This document shows, one piece after another, positions 6,239 through 12,831 of a stretch of DNA of 23,892 nucleotides. The notes under the pieces were generated by a model. The model did not search any database. It was not told where the DNA came from and saw nothing but the letters and a program-made list of their open reading frames with translations. The translations under genes and the position numbers were made by a program. The stretch comes from Elusimicrobiota bacterium (GTDB lineage Bacteria; Elusimicrobiota; Elusimicrobia; Elusimicrobiales; Elusimicrobiaceae): NCBI GenBank assembly GCA_023393825.1, contig JAEXBW010000025.1:1-23892 (forward strand), in the 5' to 3' direction. Numbering within the stretch: position 1 is the first letter of the stretch; each line of letters opens with the position of its first letter.

Positions 6239-7111
6239 ATGACTCAAATCTTAGAAGGCAAAACTCTCTCCGCTCAAATACGCTCAGGTCTTTCTGCGCG
6301 CGTTGCTTTTTGCGCGTCCAAGCTCGGCCGCGCGCCAAAGCTTGTCGGTATCTCTTGGCAGGGCGATTACGCGGGCTTTTTGTATTTGAATAAAGAAGCC
6401 GATGCCGCCCGCAAACTGGGTATTGCCGCAGAGATACGCGAAGTGGACGACCACACTACTGCGGAAGAATTTTTTGCCATTGTCAGGCAGGTATCGCAGG
6501 ACGAAAGTATTGACGCCGTTTTAATCCCGCGTCCTTTGCCACCCGCTTTAAATAATTTAGATATTGCACCATTTTTAAATCCCGCGCAGGATATAGACGG
6601 CTCTGGTCTTGTAAGTATGGGCCGCTTGTTTATGTGTAAAAGCTGGGATAATGTTTTAGCTTTAGATACTTTTGTTTCCTGCTGCGCTTTGGCTGTTATG
6701 CGCCTGCTGGACTTTCATAATATTCCCGTAAGCGGTAAAAGAGTTGCAATGCTCGGCCGCAGCAATACTGTGGGCAGTCCGCTTGCCAAAATGCTCACCT
6801 GCAAAAATGCCACTGTTACTTTATGTCATACCAAAACGGAAAATATTGCCGATATTTTAAAAGAAAGCGATATTGTAATTTCCGCCACGGGCCGCGCGCG
6901 CTTTATTAAGAAGGAAATGCTAAAAAAAGGTACAATAATCATTGACGTAGGGACAAATCAGGACGAGAACGGCATCTTTTGCGGCGACGCTGATTTTGAT
7001 AATATAAAAGAAATTTGCAGCATATCGCCCGTACCGGGCGGCGTCGGCCCAGTTACGCTGGCGTGTTTGCTGGAAAATATAGTAATATCAGCAGAGAGGA
7101 AAGTAAAATGA
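6239..7111 (+). CDS. folD: FolD-family protein (methylene-THF dehydrogenase/cyclohydrolase) with altered active site
   Basis: This 290-aa protein matches FolD in length and overall alignment. The C-terminal Rossmann part is well conserved: GRSNTVGSP at about 173-181, ATVTLCHTKT, SATGRARFI, IIDVGTN, and PVPGGVGPVTLACLLEN. FolD interconverts methylene-, methenyl- and formyl-tetrahydrofolate in the cytosol. The N-terminal catalytic part differs from consensus. After Y49 the usual YxxxK spacing gives E53, with Lys at K52. The QLPLP motif reads PRPLP, so Gln is P97. PCTP reads SCCA (147-150). The DxDG aspartates (D118, D120) remain. It may be a normal enzyme shifted by small indels or a paralog with reduced or changed activity. 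No Shine-Dalgarno precedes the ATG. Its stop overlaps the next start by 4 bases. Confidence 0.85.
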   Translation: MTQILEGKTLSAQIRSGLSARVAFCASKLGRAPKLVGISWQGDYAGFLYLNKEADAARKLGIAAEIREVDDHTTAEEFFAIVRQVSQDESIDAVLIPRPLPPALNNLDIAPFLNPAQDIDGSGLVSMGRLFMCKSWDNVLALDTFVSCCALAVMRLLDFHNIPVSGKRVAMLGRSNTVGSPLAKMLTCKNATVTLCHTKTENIADILKESDIVISATGRARFIKKEMLKKGTIIIDVGTNQDENGIFCGDADFDNIKEICSISPVPGGVGPVTLACLLENIVISAERKVK

Positions 7112-7593
7112 AACAACTTTTAATTTTAACCGTTTTAACTCTTGTTCTTACCGGCTGCTATGGAATGACCTCCAACGGAGGCTCCAAAAGCTTTGCCCAG
7201 CAAATAGCGGAGCTTGAAGCCCAGCCCGTCCCGCAGGACGGCAAGGCGGGGACTTCTCCCTCCGTCACGCAAAGCGAGGTTGACCGCGCGCTTGACGTAG
7301 CGCAGGAAGCGCAAAAAGAACGCAGAGCGGAAGCCCCTTTAGTGGAATCCAATTACATTTTTCAGGTAATGCCCGATAAAGGCACCTATTCTTTTGACGA
7401 ATACAATCAGGTTGTTACAGACGACCCGAAGAGCGACGATTATTCCCAAACCAAACGCTTGTGGAATAAACCCAAAAGAATTAAACCCGATACCTATGCG
7501 GCGGAAAGCGCGCCCGCAGAAGGGGAGGGATCCGGCGATGCGGAAGCGGCCCCCTCCTCCGACAGCGGCGATAGTTCGGACGAAGAATATTAA
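7108..7593 (+). CDS. Predicted lipoprotein of unknown function
   Basis: The chosen start gives 161 aa: AGAGAGGAAAG lies just upstream (7094-7104), and the frame then opens with a short basic signal peptide ending in the lipobox LTGC, with C17 as the lipidated residue. A frame extending further upstream into folD exists but would bury the signal peptide. The mature chain is hydrophilic and low in complexity: a Gln/Ala-rich helix with charged segments (about 30-75), a region with aromatic residues (about 78-135), and an acidic Ala/Ser/Glu/Asp tail. I do not recognise a family. Lnt at 15402 would complete its acylation. It overlaps folD by ATGA and so is probably co-transcribed and translationally coupled, although the two functions have no evident link. 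A terminator follows. Confidence 0.8.
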   Translation: MKQLLILTVLTLVLTGCYGMTSNGGSKSFAQQIAELEAQPVPQDGKAGTSPSVTQSEVDRALDVAQEAQKERRAEAPLVESNYIFQVMPDKGTYSFDEYNQVVTDDPKSDDYSQTKRLWNKPKRIKPDTYAAESAPAEGEGSGDAEAAPSSDSGDSSDEEY

Positions 7594-7610
7594 TCTTTCA
7601 GTATAAATAA

Positions 7611-7645
7611 AAAAGCCCCGCTTATTTAAACAGCGGGGTTTTTTT
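7611..7645. terminator. Bidirectional terminator between convergent units
   Basis: AAAAGCCCCGCT (7611-7622) pairs with AGCGGGGTTTTT (7632-7643) across a 9-base loop. The A-run and T-run allow it to end the plus-strand lipoprotein transcript and the minus-strand phosphodiesterase operon. Confidence 0.85.
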
Positions 7646-7671
7646 ATGCTCTTTTTTTGTTTTATAAAAAC

Positions 7672-8352
7672 TTAAGCGGTAAGGCCGATACTCCAAAAAT
7701 TCTTAAGCAAAATATCAGGCCTGTCGGAAAATATTCCGTCCACCCCAATCTTGCCCAAAGCCTTTGCCTGCTCGTCGTCATTAACCGTGTAAACTAAAAC
7801 TTTTATATTATGCGCGTGGCAGGTATCAACAATTTTTTTGTTAACGCGCGCCGCGCTTATATTAACGCTGAAAGCGTTTAAAGCTAAAGCTTCTTTTATA
7901 TCAAACACGCGTGTAAGGCGGCCTATTTTTATATTTGCGTCCAAGGCGCGCACGCGCTGCAAGCATGGTAAATCAAAAGAGGATATTAAAAGCCTTTCTT
8001 TGTGTGCGGTTTTATCAGTATTTAAAAGTTTAAAAAGTTTTTCTTCTATCGCGGGGTAAAGATTATCATCATTCTTAATTTCTATATTAAGGTTTATATC
8101 CTTTCCAAGCACGGCAAGAACATCGCTTAAAAGCGGAACATCATAACGCGCAAGCTGCGCAAAAGTAAGATTTTTTATGGGCTGTTTTGTTTCTTTCAAA
8201 ACATAATCGTGATAGATTACAAGTTGCCCGTCTTTGGAAAGTTGCACATCGGTTTCAAAGTATTTCGCGCCAAGCGCTAACGCGCCTTTAAAGGCTTCAA
8301 TTGTATTTTCTTTAAAGTAGGCGCTTGCGCCCCTGTGCGCTATAATAAGCAT
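7672..8352 (-). CDS. Glycerophosphodiester phosphodiesterase, cytosolic type
   Basis: This 226-aa protein is a GDPD-family TIM barrel. It hydrolyses glycerophosphodiesters to glycerol-3-phosphate and an alcohol. Visible active-site residues are H6-R7 (AHRG), E15 in ENT, E33 and D35 (FETDVQLS), the second catalytic His H48 (YHD), and E91/K93 in LNIEIK. The family motif VDGIFSDRPD is near the C terminus. It has no signal peptide and is short, so it resembles cytosolic UgpQ rather than periplasmic GlpQ. The start lies 3 bases after the stop of the PHP gene, with no Shine-Dalgarno of its own, so translation is probably coupled. It is the last gene of the three-gene minus-strand operon. Confidence 0.92.
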   Translation of the reverse strand: MLIIAHRGASAYFKENTIEAFKGALALGAKYFETDVQLSKDGQLVIYHDYVLKETKQPIKNLTFAQLARYDVPLLSDVLAVLGKDINLNIEIKNDDNLYPAIEEKLFKLLNTDKTAHKERLLISSFDLPCLQRVRALDANIKIGRLTRVFDIKEALALNAFSVNISAARVNKKIVDTCHAHNIKVLVYTVNDDEQAKALGKIGVDGIFSDRPDILLKNFWSIGLTA

Positions 8353-8355
8353 AAG

Positions 8356-9171
8356 TTATTGTATTTTAAAAACTTTTTTAAGATTATCAACAACTTCCTG
8401 CGGCACGTCCATACCGGGGGTATTATCCCTGCCGCTTTTGCTGCCGTGGTGGTCGGACCCGCCCGATACCAACAAATTATATTTTTTGGCTATCATAAGC
8501 AAGTCTTGGCGCATATCAAATGAATGTGAGGGGTAGTAAACTTCTATGCCGTCCAAGCCCGCAGTCGCCCAGTTGGGAAAGTCCCAACAATCTTTAACAA
8601 TACCGGGGTGGGCTATAAAGGCAAGCCCGCCTGCGGCTTTTATTGCTTTTATTACATCAAGCACACCTTCCCCCGCGGAGGGTACATAACCCGCTTTGCC
8701 TGGGATTAAAAACTTTCTAAAGCCTTCTTGGCGTGTGGGTACAATACCTTTATTTTTAAGCGCGTCTGCCACGTGCGCGCGGGAGGCAACATTGCGCACA
8801 AGGCGGAAAACATCTTCTTCCGTTATATCCACGCCGCTTTGCGCCAGCTGGGATATTATGGTTTTAATTCTGGTATTTCTTTTTTCTCTGTTTGATGCAA
8901 GAAAATCCTGCAAGTGTTTATTTTGCAGGTCTGTGTTATAACCTAATATATGTAAATGGTCGTGTTCGCGGGTGCTTATTTCCACACCGTTTATAAATGT
9001 TATTCCCGCGTTTTCTGCTTTTTGTTTGGCTTGTTCGGTAGCTTCGGTGGTATCGTGGTCGGTTACGGACATCATTGTAACGCCGCGCGTAAGATATGCA
9101 TGCACAACTTCAGCCGGGGTAGTGGTACCGTCGGAATATTTTGTATGTGCATGCAAATCTATAACGGGCAT
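8356..9171 (-). CDS. PHP-domain phosphoesterase, RNase AM/YciV-like
   Basis: This 271-aa protein consists of a single PHP domain. The metal ligands expected for the family are present: H7 and H9 (DLHAHTKYSDG), D14, D38-H39 (TDHD), E64 (GVEIS), H74, H133 (RAHVADAL), H188 (AHPG), and D240/H242 (GSDHHG). An inserted helical region lies between about 85 and 165. Length and motifs match the YciV group, known to act on 3',5'-nucleoside bisphosphates and on 5' ends of RNA. The exact substrate here cannot be read from sequence. It starts 1 base after the stop of the Nfu gene and ends 3 bases before the phosphodiesterase gene, so the three form one operon. Confidence 0.9.
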   Translation of the reverse strand: MPVIDLHAHTKYSDGTTTPAEVVHAYLTRGVTMMSVTDHDTTEATEQAKQKAENAGITFINGVEISTREHDHLHILGYNTDLQNKHLQDFLASNREKRNTRIKTIISQLAQSGVDITEEDVFRLVRNVASRAHVADALKNKGIVPTRQEGFRKFLIPGKAGYVPSAGEGVLDVIKAIKAAGGLAFIAHPGIVKDCWDFPNWATAGLDGIEVYYPSHSFDMRQDLLMIAKKYNLLVSGGSDHHGSKSGRDNTPGMDVPQEVVDNLKKVFKIQ

Positions 9172-9172
9172 T

Positions 9173-9397
9173 TTAAATCTTTTCTACGGCTGTTATCTGC
9201 GGCATTGCTTCTTTTAAATATCTTTCAATACCGTGTTTTAAAGTCATAGTAGCCATGGGGCAAGAACCGCACGCGCCCTGAAGCTTAACCTTTACAACAC
9301 CTGTAGCTTCGTCAAAAGATACAAACTCCACATCTCCGCCATCGGCCTGAAGCGCGGGGCGAACTTTCTGTAAAAGGGCTATTATTTGGTTTTCCAT
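9173..9397 (-). CDS. Nfu-type iron-sulfur scaffold, single C-terminal domain
   Basis: With the ATG at 9397 this is a 74-aa protein made of one NifU C-terminal domain: ALQADGGDVEFV, then GACGSCP with the CXXC pair that binds the cluster, then TLKHGIE. It would carry [4Fe-4S] clusters to target enzymes. A frame beginning 30 bases earlier (9427) exists. I prefer 9397 because GAGGTG lies 5 bases upstream of it and because the predicted transcription start (near 9413) falls after 9427. The gene heads the operon with the PHP phosphoesterase and the glycerophosphodiesterase. A second copy of this domain occurs at the C terminus of NifU at 10728. Confidence 0.9.
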   Translation of the reverse strand: MENQIIALLQKVRPALQADGGDVEFVSFDEATGVVKVKLQGACGSCPMATMTLKHGIERYLKEAMPQITAVEKI

Positions 9398-9419
9398 TTT
9401 GACACCTCTTCCTTTTTTA

Positions 9420-9447
9420 TTTATCATATCATTTATAGAGGATGCAA
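9420..9447 (-). promoter_or_regulatory. Promoter for the nfu-PHP-GDPD operon
   Basis: On the minus strand, TTGCAT (9447-9442) and GATAAA (9425-9420) are separated by 16 bases. The start near 9413 gives a short leader with AGGAAGAGG ahead of the ATG at 9397. The -35 context, CCTTGCAT, resembles those at 35 and 1974. Confidence 0.5.
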
Positions 9448-9508
9448 GGAAAGCGGGCTGACAGTAAGGCGGCCCCTCCCCGCGCGCGGCTTAGGCAGCA
9501 AAATTCTC

Positions 9509-9536
9509 TTGATAAAACCGAAAAATATGATATACT
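9509..9536 (+). promoter_or_regulatory. Promoter for the SH3b-domain protein
   Basis: TTGATA (9509-9514) and TATACT (9531-9536) have a 16-base spacer. The predicted start near 9543 gives a leader of about 39 bases. Confidence 0.6.
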
Positions 9537-9581
9537 TTTTTTATCTGGTTTGGTAATTTAGAGGTACAGAGGATAATTATA

Positions 9582-10046
9582 ATGAAGAATATAATTAAAA
9601 TTACAATCGCTTTATTTGCAGTTTTTTTCGCTGTCAGCGCGAATGCCGCAGCAAAATACGCCAGCATAGGCGTTAAGGAAGCCAACGTCAGAAAGTGCGC
9701 CAGCGCAAGATGCGCCATTAAGTTTAAAGTATGGAAGTATACTCCCGTTGAAATGCTTGGGGTAAGCAAAGATAAACAATGGGTAGAGGTTAAAGATTTT
9801 GAAGGCTTTCGCGGTTGGATACATAAAGACTTATTGGATAAAACACCGGGTCTTTCCGCCAAAAGCGACGCCAATGTAAGAACAGCCCCCAGCTCCAAAG
9901 CCTCTGTGGCTTGGGTTGTGGAAAAGGGCTTTTCTTTAAAGTTCATTAAAAAGCAGGGCGCCTGGTATCAGGTGGAAGATGATGACGGCACAAAAGGCTG
10001 GATAAGCTCTTCCGTAGTCTGGGGCTTTTTGGAATATAAAAAATAG
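9582..10046 (+). CDS. Exported protein with two SH3b domains
   Basis: This 154-aa protein has a Sec signal peptide ending near SANA, residues 20-23. Two bacterial SH3-like repeats follow. The first (about 29-85) has EANVRKCAS, WVEVKDFEGFRGWIHKDLL. The second (about 92-150) has DANVRTAPS, WYQVEDDDGTKGWISSSVV. Such domains bind peptidoglycan or other envelope components and are common in wall-associated proteins. No hydrolase domain is fused, so it is probably a periplasmic binding or adaptor protein; this is inference. C38 and C43 in the first repeat (KCASARC) are close enough to form a disulfide. It is a single-gene unit with its own promoter and terminator. Confidence 0.88.
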   Translation: MKNIIKITIALFAVFFAVSANAAAKYASIGVKEANVRKCASARCAIKFKVWKYTPVEMLGVSKDKQWVEVKDFEGFRGWIHKDLLDKTPGLSAKSDANVRTAPSSKASVAWVVEKGFSLKFIKKQGAWYQVEDDDGTKGWISSSVVWGFLEYKK

Positions 10047-10056
10047 TTTTTAAAAT

Positions 10057-10093
10057 AAGGGCTTTTGCGGCAGTTTGCGCAAAGGCCTTTTTT
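10057..10093 (+). terminator. Intrinsic terminator after the SH3b gene
   Basis: GCTTTTGCG (10061-10069) pairs with CGCAAAGGC (10078-10086), with one G-T wobble. Flanking AAGG/CTTT pairs extend the stem, and it ends in a run of T residues. Confidence 0.8.
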
Positions 10094-10138
10094 ATCTCTT
10101 AAGCGGCCGAAAAACTGTTAAGAGAGTTATAAATAAGG

Positions 10139-10144
10139 TATAAT
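10139..10144 (+). promoter_or_regulatory. Consensus -10 box directly before a start codon
   Basis: TATAAT lies 6 bases upstream of the ATG at 10151, so transcription would begin at or within a base or two of the start codon. The -35 position has only a poor match (TGTTAA, 10116-10121). Confidence 0.5.
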
Positions 10145-10150
10145 TTAAGT

Positions 10151-10621
10151 ATGAGAAAATTTGTAATAGCAACTACAATCGTAGTCCTTGGTTTTGGCGG
10201 GTGGGCAGTAACATCCGGCAAGGCTGCAAAAGGCTTTTCCCTTTCGGGTAAGGTAGAAGTGGCCGACAGGCTGCTTAAGACGGCGGAAGCTACAAATGTT
10301 TCCTGCGCGATAGTAGTAAAGAACGAGGCTGATGTACCAATAGCCATTAAACGTGTGGTTAACCCAAAGTTTCCCATGCAGTTTAATATGGACAAAAGCG
10401 ACCTTTTAATAGATTCCTACAACGGCAATATTAAGTTGGAAGTACAAATTAACTCTCACGGTAATTTAGGCGTATTGCGCCGCGGCGATATTTTTGGCGA
10501 GGCTGAGGGTGTTTATACCTCGGGGCAAAAAGATATCCTGCTTGTGGCCGATAAGATGATAGGTACGCCAACCCTTGCGGGCAAGACAAGAGGCAACTTC
10601 TTTAGAACTGCAGCAAGGTAA
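10151..10621 (+). CDS. Membrane-anchored or exported protein with a CcmI/CcmH C-terminal-like domain
   Basis: This 156-aa protein has one N-terminal hydrophobic segment (residues 4-20), either an uncleaved anchor or a signal peptide. The rest resembles the C-terminal periplasmic domain of the cytochrome c maturation proteins CcmI/CcmH. The match covers a GxVEVxxxL start, a strand with A(I)VVKN, PIAIKRVVNPKFPMQF (very like PIAVKRL..FPI in E. coli CcmH), NGNIKLEVQINSHG, GDIFGEAEG, and a closing strand ending LLVADKMI. In CcmI that domain binds apocytochrome c or partner proteins. Here the TPR and membrane parts are absent and no other ccm gene is nearby, so the role is unknown. No clear Shine-Dalgarno precedes the start, and a -10 box sits 6 bases before the ATG. 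A terminator follows. Confidence 0.75.
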   Translation: MRKFVIATTIVVLGFGGWAVTSGKAAKGFSLSGKVEVADRLLKTAEATNVSCAIVVKNEADVPIAIKRVVNPKFPMQFNMDKSDLLIDSYNGNIKLEVQINSHGNLGVLRRGDIFGEAEGVYTSGQKDILLVADKMIGTPTLAGKTRGNFFRTAAR

Positions 10622-10642
10622 CAAACATTTTTTTGAGCAAAG

Positions 10643-10669
10643 ACCCTCGCCTGTGGCGGGGGTTTTTGT
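10643..10669 (+). terminator. Intrinsic terminator after the CcmI-like gene
   Basis: ACCCTCGCC (10643-10651) pairs with GGCGGGGGT (10655-10663), with one wobble, over a TGT loop. T residues follow. Confidence 0.8.
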
Positions 10670-10695
10670 TTCTGCGCCGCACAGGGCTTAATTAG

Positions 10696-10701
10696 TATAA
10701 T
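10696..10701 (+). promoter_or_regulatory. -10 box for nifU
   Basis: A consensus TATAAT precedes nifU. The start near 10708 gives a leader of about 20 bases with GGAG at 10718-10721. The -35 position shows no recognisable match, so an activator may be needed or the promoter may be weak. Confidence 0.5.
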
Positions 10702-10727
10702 AAAGGTAGTTAATATCGGAGATAATT

Positions 10728-11579
10728 ATGTGGGATTACACAGATAAAGTGATGGATCACTTCAAAAATCCGCGTAACGCGGGGGAAGTTCCCAATGCAG
10801 ACGGCACGGGCCAGGTTGGCAGTCTTGTCTGCGGAGACGCATTAAAACTTACAATTAAAGTAGATAAAGCGACCGAAACAATTACAGATATAAAATTTCA
10901 AACCTTCGGCTGCGCAAGCGCAATAGCGTCCTCTTCAATTCTTACGGAAATGGCAAAAGGCAAAACTTTAGAACAGGCCGCCGCGATAACCAATCAGGAT
11001 ATAGCAAAAGAACTCGGCAACCTGCCCGAAGAAAAAATGCACTGCTCCGTTATGGGTATGGAAGCTTTGGAAGCCGCAATTAAAAGCTACCGCCAAGGCG
11101 GCAAGCCTATAGTGTTTGAGGAAGACCCCTCAGCCCATATCGTCTGCAAATGCTTTAACGTAAGCGAAGAAGCCATTATAAAAGCCATACACACCAACAA
11201 ACTTACCACGGTGGAAGACGTTACCCACTTTACCAAAGCTGGCGGCGCGTGCGGCCAGTGTAAAGGCAAAATACAGGAAATTTTAGACAGAGTATTATCG
11301 TGCGAAATCCCCAGTGCGGCAAAACCCAAACCGTTTGCTTCGCTTACCATCGTAGAAAAGATTAAACTTGTGGAAAAAGTTTTGAACGAAGATATTAAAC
11401 CCAAGCTTAACCTTGACGGCGGCAGTGCGGAACTTGTTGATATCAGCGGCAATACCGTAAAGATAAAAATGCTTGGTATGTGCGGCGGCTGTATGAATGC
11501 CAAATTTACCATCAAATCCTTTATAGAAAAGGTTTTGAAAGAGAAGATAGACCCTTCCTTAGAGGTTGAACAGGCATGA
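10728..11579 (+). CDS. nifU: NifU, modular iron-sulfur cluster scaffold
   Basis: This 283-aa protein has all three NifU modules. The IscU-like domain (about 1-125) carries C35, C62 and C106, with D37. The central BFD-like [2Fe-2S] domain has C140-x-C142 and C175-xx-C178. The C-terminal Nfu domain (about 205-283) has C252-GG-C255. It assembles iron-sulfur clusters from sulfur supplied by the cysteine desulfurase encoded next. In organisms with no Isc or Suf genes such a NifUS pair can be the general system. Nothing nitrogenase-related is nearby, so a general role is likely, which is inference. GGAG at 10718-10721 supports the start. The stop overlaps nifS by ATGA (11576-11579), giving coupled translation. 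Confidence 0.96.
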   Translation: MWDYTDKVMDHFKNPRNAGEVPNADGTGQVGSLVCGDALKLTIKVDKATETITDIKFQTFGCASAIASSSILTEMAKGKTLEQAAAITNQDIAKELGNLPEEKMHCSVMGMEALEAAIKSYRQGGKPIVFEEDPSAHIVCKCFNVSEEAIIKAIHTNKLTTVEDVTHFTKAGGACGQCKGKIQEILDRVLSCEIPSAAKPKPFASLTIVEKIKLVEKVLNEDIKPKLNLDGGSAELVDISGNTVKIKMLGMCGGCMNAKFTIKSFIEKVLKEKIDPSLEVEQA

Positions 11580-12748
11580 AAGTAACTTACTTTGATAACA
11601 ATGCCACCACCCGCACTTTACCAGAAGTGTTGGAGGCTATGACCCCGTATTTTACGGAGTATTACGGCAATGCCAGCAGCATACATACCTTTGGCGGCAG
11701 CAATAAAAAAGTTATAGAAAACGCCAGAAGGCAGGTATCCGCGCTTATCAATGCAATGCCTGCGGAAGTTGTATTTACTTCGGGCGGTACGGAAGGCGAC
11801 AGTGCAGCCGTATATTCCGCCATTAACAGCTACCCCAATAAAAAACATATCATCACCTCCGCCGTGGAACACCCTGCAATTTTAGAGCTTTTTAAGCTTC
11901 TTGCTTCCAAAGGCTACAAAGTTGATTTTATCGGCGTGGACAGTTTTGGCCGTTTTGATATGGAAAGCTACAAAAAGCTGATAGACGATAACACGGCTTT
12001 AGTTTCCGTAATGTGGGCCAACAGCGAAACAGGCACAATATTCCCCATAGCGGAAATTGCAAAAATAGCGCATCAGCACGGCGCCTTAATGCACACCGAC
12101 GCTGTGCAAGCCGTCGGCAAGATAGAAGTTGACGTTAAAGCGGCTGATGTTGATATGATGTCTTTCTCCGCCCACAAGTTTAACGGGCCTAAAGGCATCG
12201 GCGGGCTTTACATAAAACAAGGCACGCGCTTTTTGCCCTTTATGGTCGGCGGTCATCAGGAAAAGCTGCGCCGCGCAGGTACGGAAAACGTACCCGGTAT
12301 AGTCGGCTTTGGCAAAGCGGCGGAAATAGCAAAAGAAACGCTGCATCTTTATAAAGAAAAAGTTGCCCCGCTCCGCGACATGTTAGAGCAAGGCCTTTTG
12401 GCGGCGATAGAAGACGTAAAAATTAACGGGGACGCGTCCGCCAGACTGCCCAATACAACAAATTTAAGTTTCGGTTATATAGAAGGCGAATCTATACTTA
12501 TGTTCTTAAACGAACACGGCATCTGCGCTTCTTCAGGCTCTGCCTGCACGTCAGGCTCTTTGGAACCGTCGCACGTGCTTAGGGCTATGGGCGTGCCGTT
12601 TCAGTTTGCGCACGGTTCCATAAGATTTTCCTTAAGCAAGGCCAGCACAAAGGAAGAGGTGGATTTAGTACTTTCCGTAATGCCCGCCATAATCAAAAAC
12701 TTAAGGCAGCTCTCCCCGTTTCACCGTCAGCAGGCGGCTGTAAAGTAA
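11576..12748 (+). CDS. nifS: Cysteine desulfurase, NifS/IscS group
   Basis: This 390-aa PLP enzyme removes sulfur from cysteine as a persulfide for cluster assembly. Visible features are FDNNATT at the N terminus, TSGGTEGDS (about 68-76), H99 in VEHPA, D175 in HTDAVQ, the PLP lysine K201 in SFSAHKFNGPKG, RAGTENV (233-239), and the catalytic loop cysteine C324 in SSGSACTSGSLEPSHVL. The loop length and SSGSAC motif place it in class I (NifS/IscS) rather than SufS. It overlaps nifU and is probably its dedicated partner. An 83-base gap with a possible promoter separates it from secA. Confidence 0.96.
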   Translation: MKVTYFDNNATTRTLPEVLEAMTPYFTEYYGNASSIHTFGGSNKKVIENARRQVSALINAMPAEVVFTSGGTEGDSAAVYSAINSYPNKKHIITSAVEHPAILELFKLLASKGYKVDFIGVDSFGRFDMESYKKLIDDNTALVSVMWANSETGTIFPIAEIAKIAHQHGALMHTDAVQAVGKIEVDVKAADVDMMSFSAHKFNGPKGIGGLYIKQGTRFLPFMVGGHQEKLRRAGTENVPGIVGFGKAAEIAKETLHLYKEKVAPLRDMLEQGLLAAIEDVKINGDASARLPNTTNLSFGYIEGESILMFLNEHGICASSGSACTSGSLEPSHVLRAMGVPFQFAHGSIRFSLSKASTKEEVDLVLSVMPAIIKNLRQLSPFHRQQAAVK

Positions 12749-12769
12749 TAGCCTGTCAGACGTAAAAAA

Positions 12770-12778
12770 TGCTTTAAT
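12770..12778 (+). promoter_or_regulatory. Possible extended -10 for the secA operon
   Basis: TGCTTTAAT resembles an extended -10 without a clear -35. The start would be near 12785. A small hairpin, AAACC-GAC-GGTTT (12796-12808) followed by TAT, lies in the leader and could be a weak terminator of nifS or an attenuator. Both readings are tentative. Confidence 0.3.
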
Positions 12779-12831
12779 GTATAAGCAGTTCATTTAAACC
12801 GACGGTTTTATTCAAACAATAAAGAGGTAAT

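Noticed and set aside
7015..7107. Upstream start for the lipoprotein frame inside folD
   Set aside because: It would place 31 residues ahead of a well-formed lipoprotein signal peptide, and the ATG at 7108 has a good Shine-Dalgarno.
9398..9427. Longer start for the Nfu protein
   Set aside because: The best promoter would start transcription after this ATG, and the inner ATG has the Shine-Dalgarno.
9491..9946. 151-codon minus-strand frame opposite the SH3b gene
   Set aside because: The plus-strand gene has a promoter, signal peptide and two recognisable domains; the antisense translation has no motif.
10728..12748. nifU/nifS as evidence for nitrogen fixation
   Set aside because: No nitrogenase or other nif gene is present; a NifUS pair commonly serves general iron-sulfur assembly in anaerobes.
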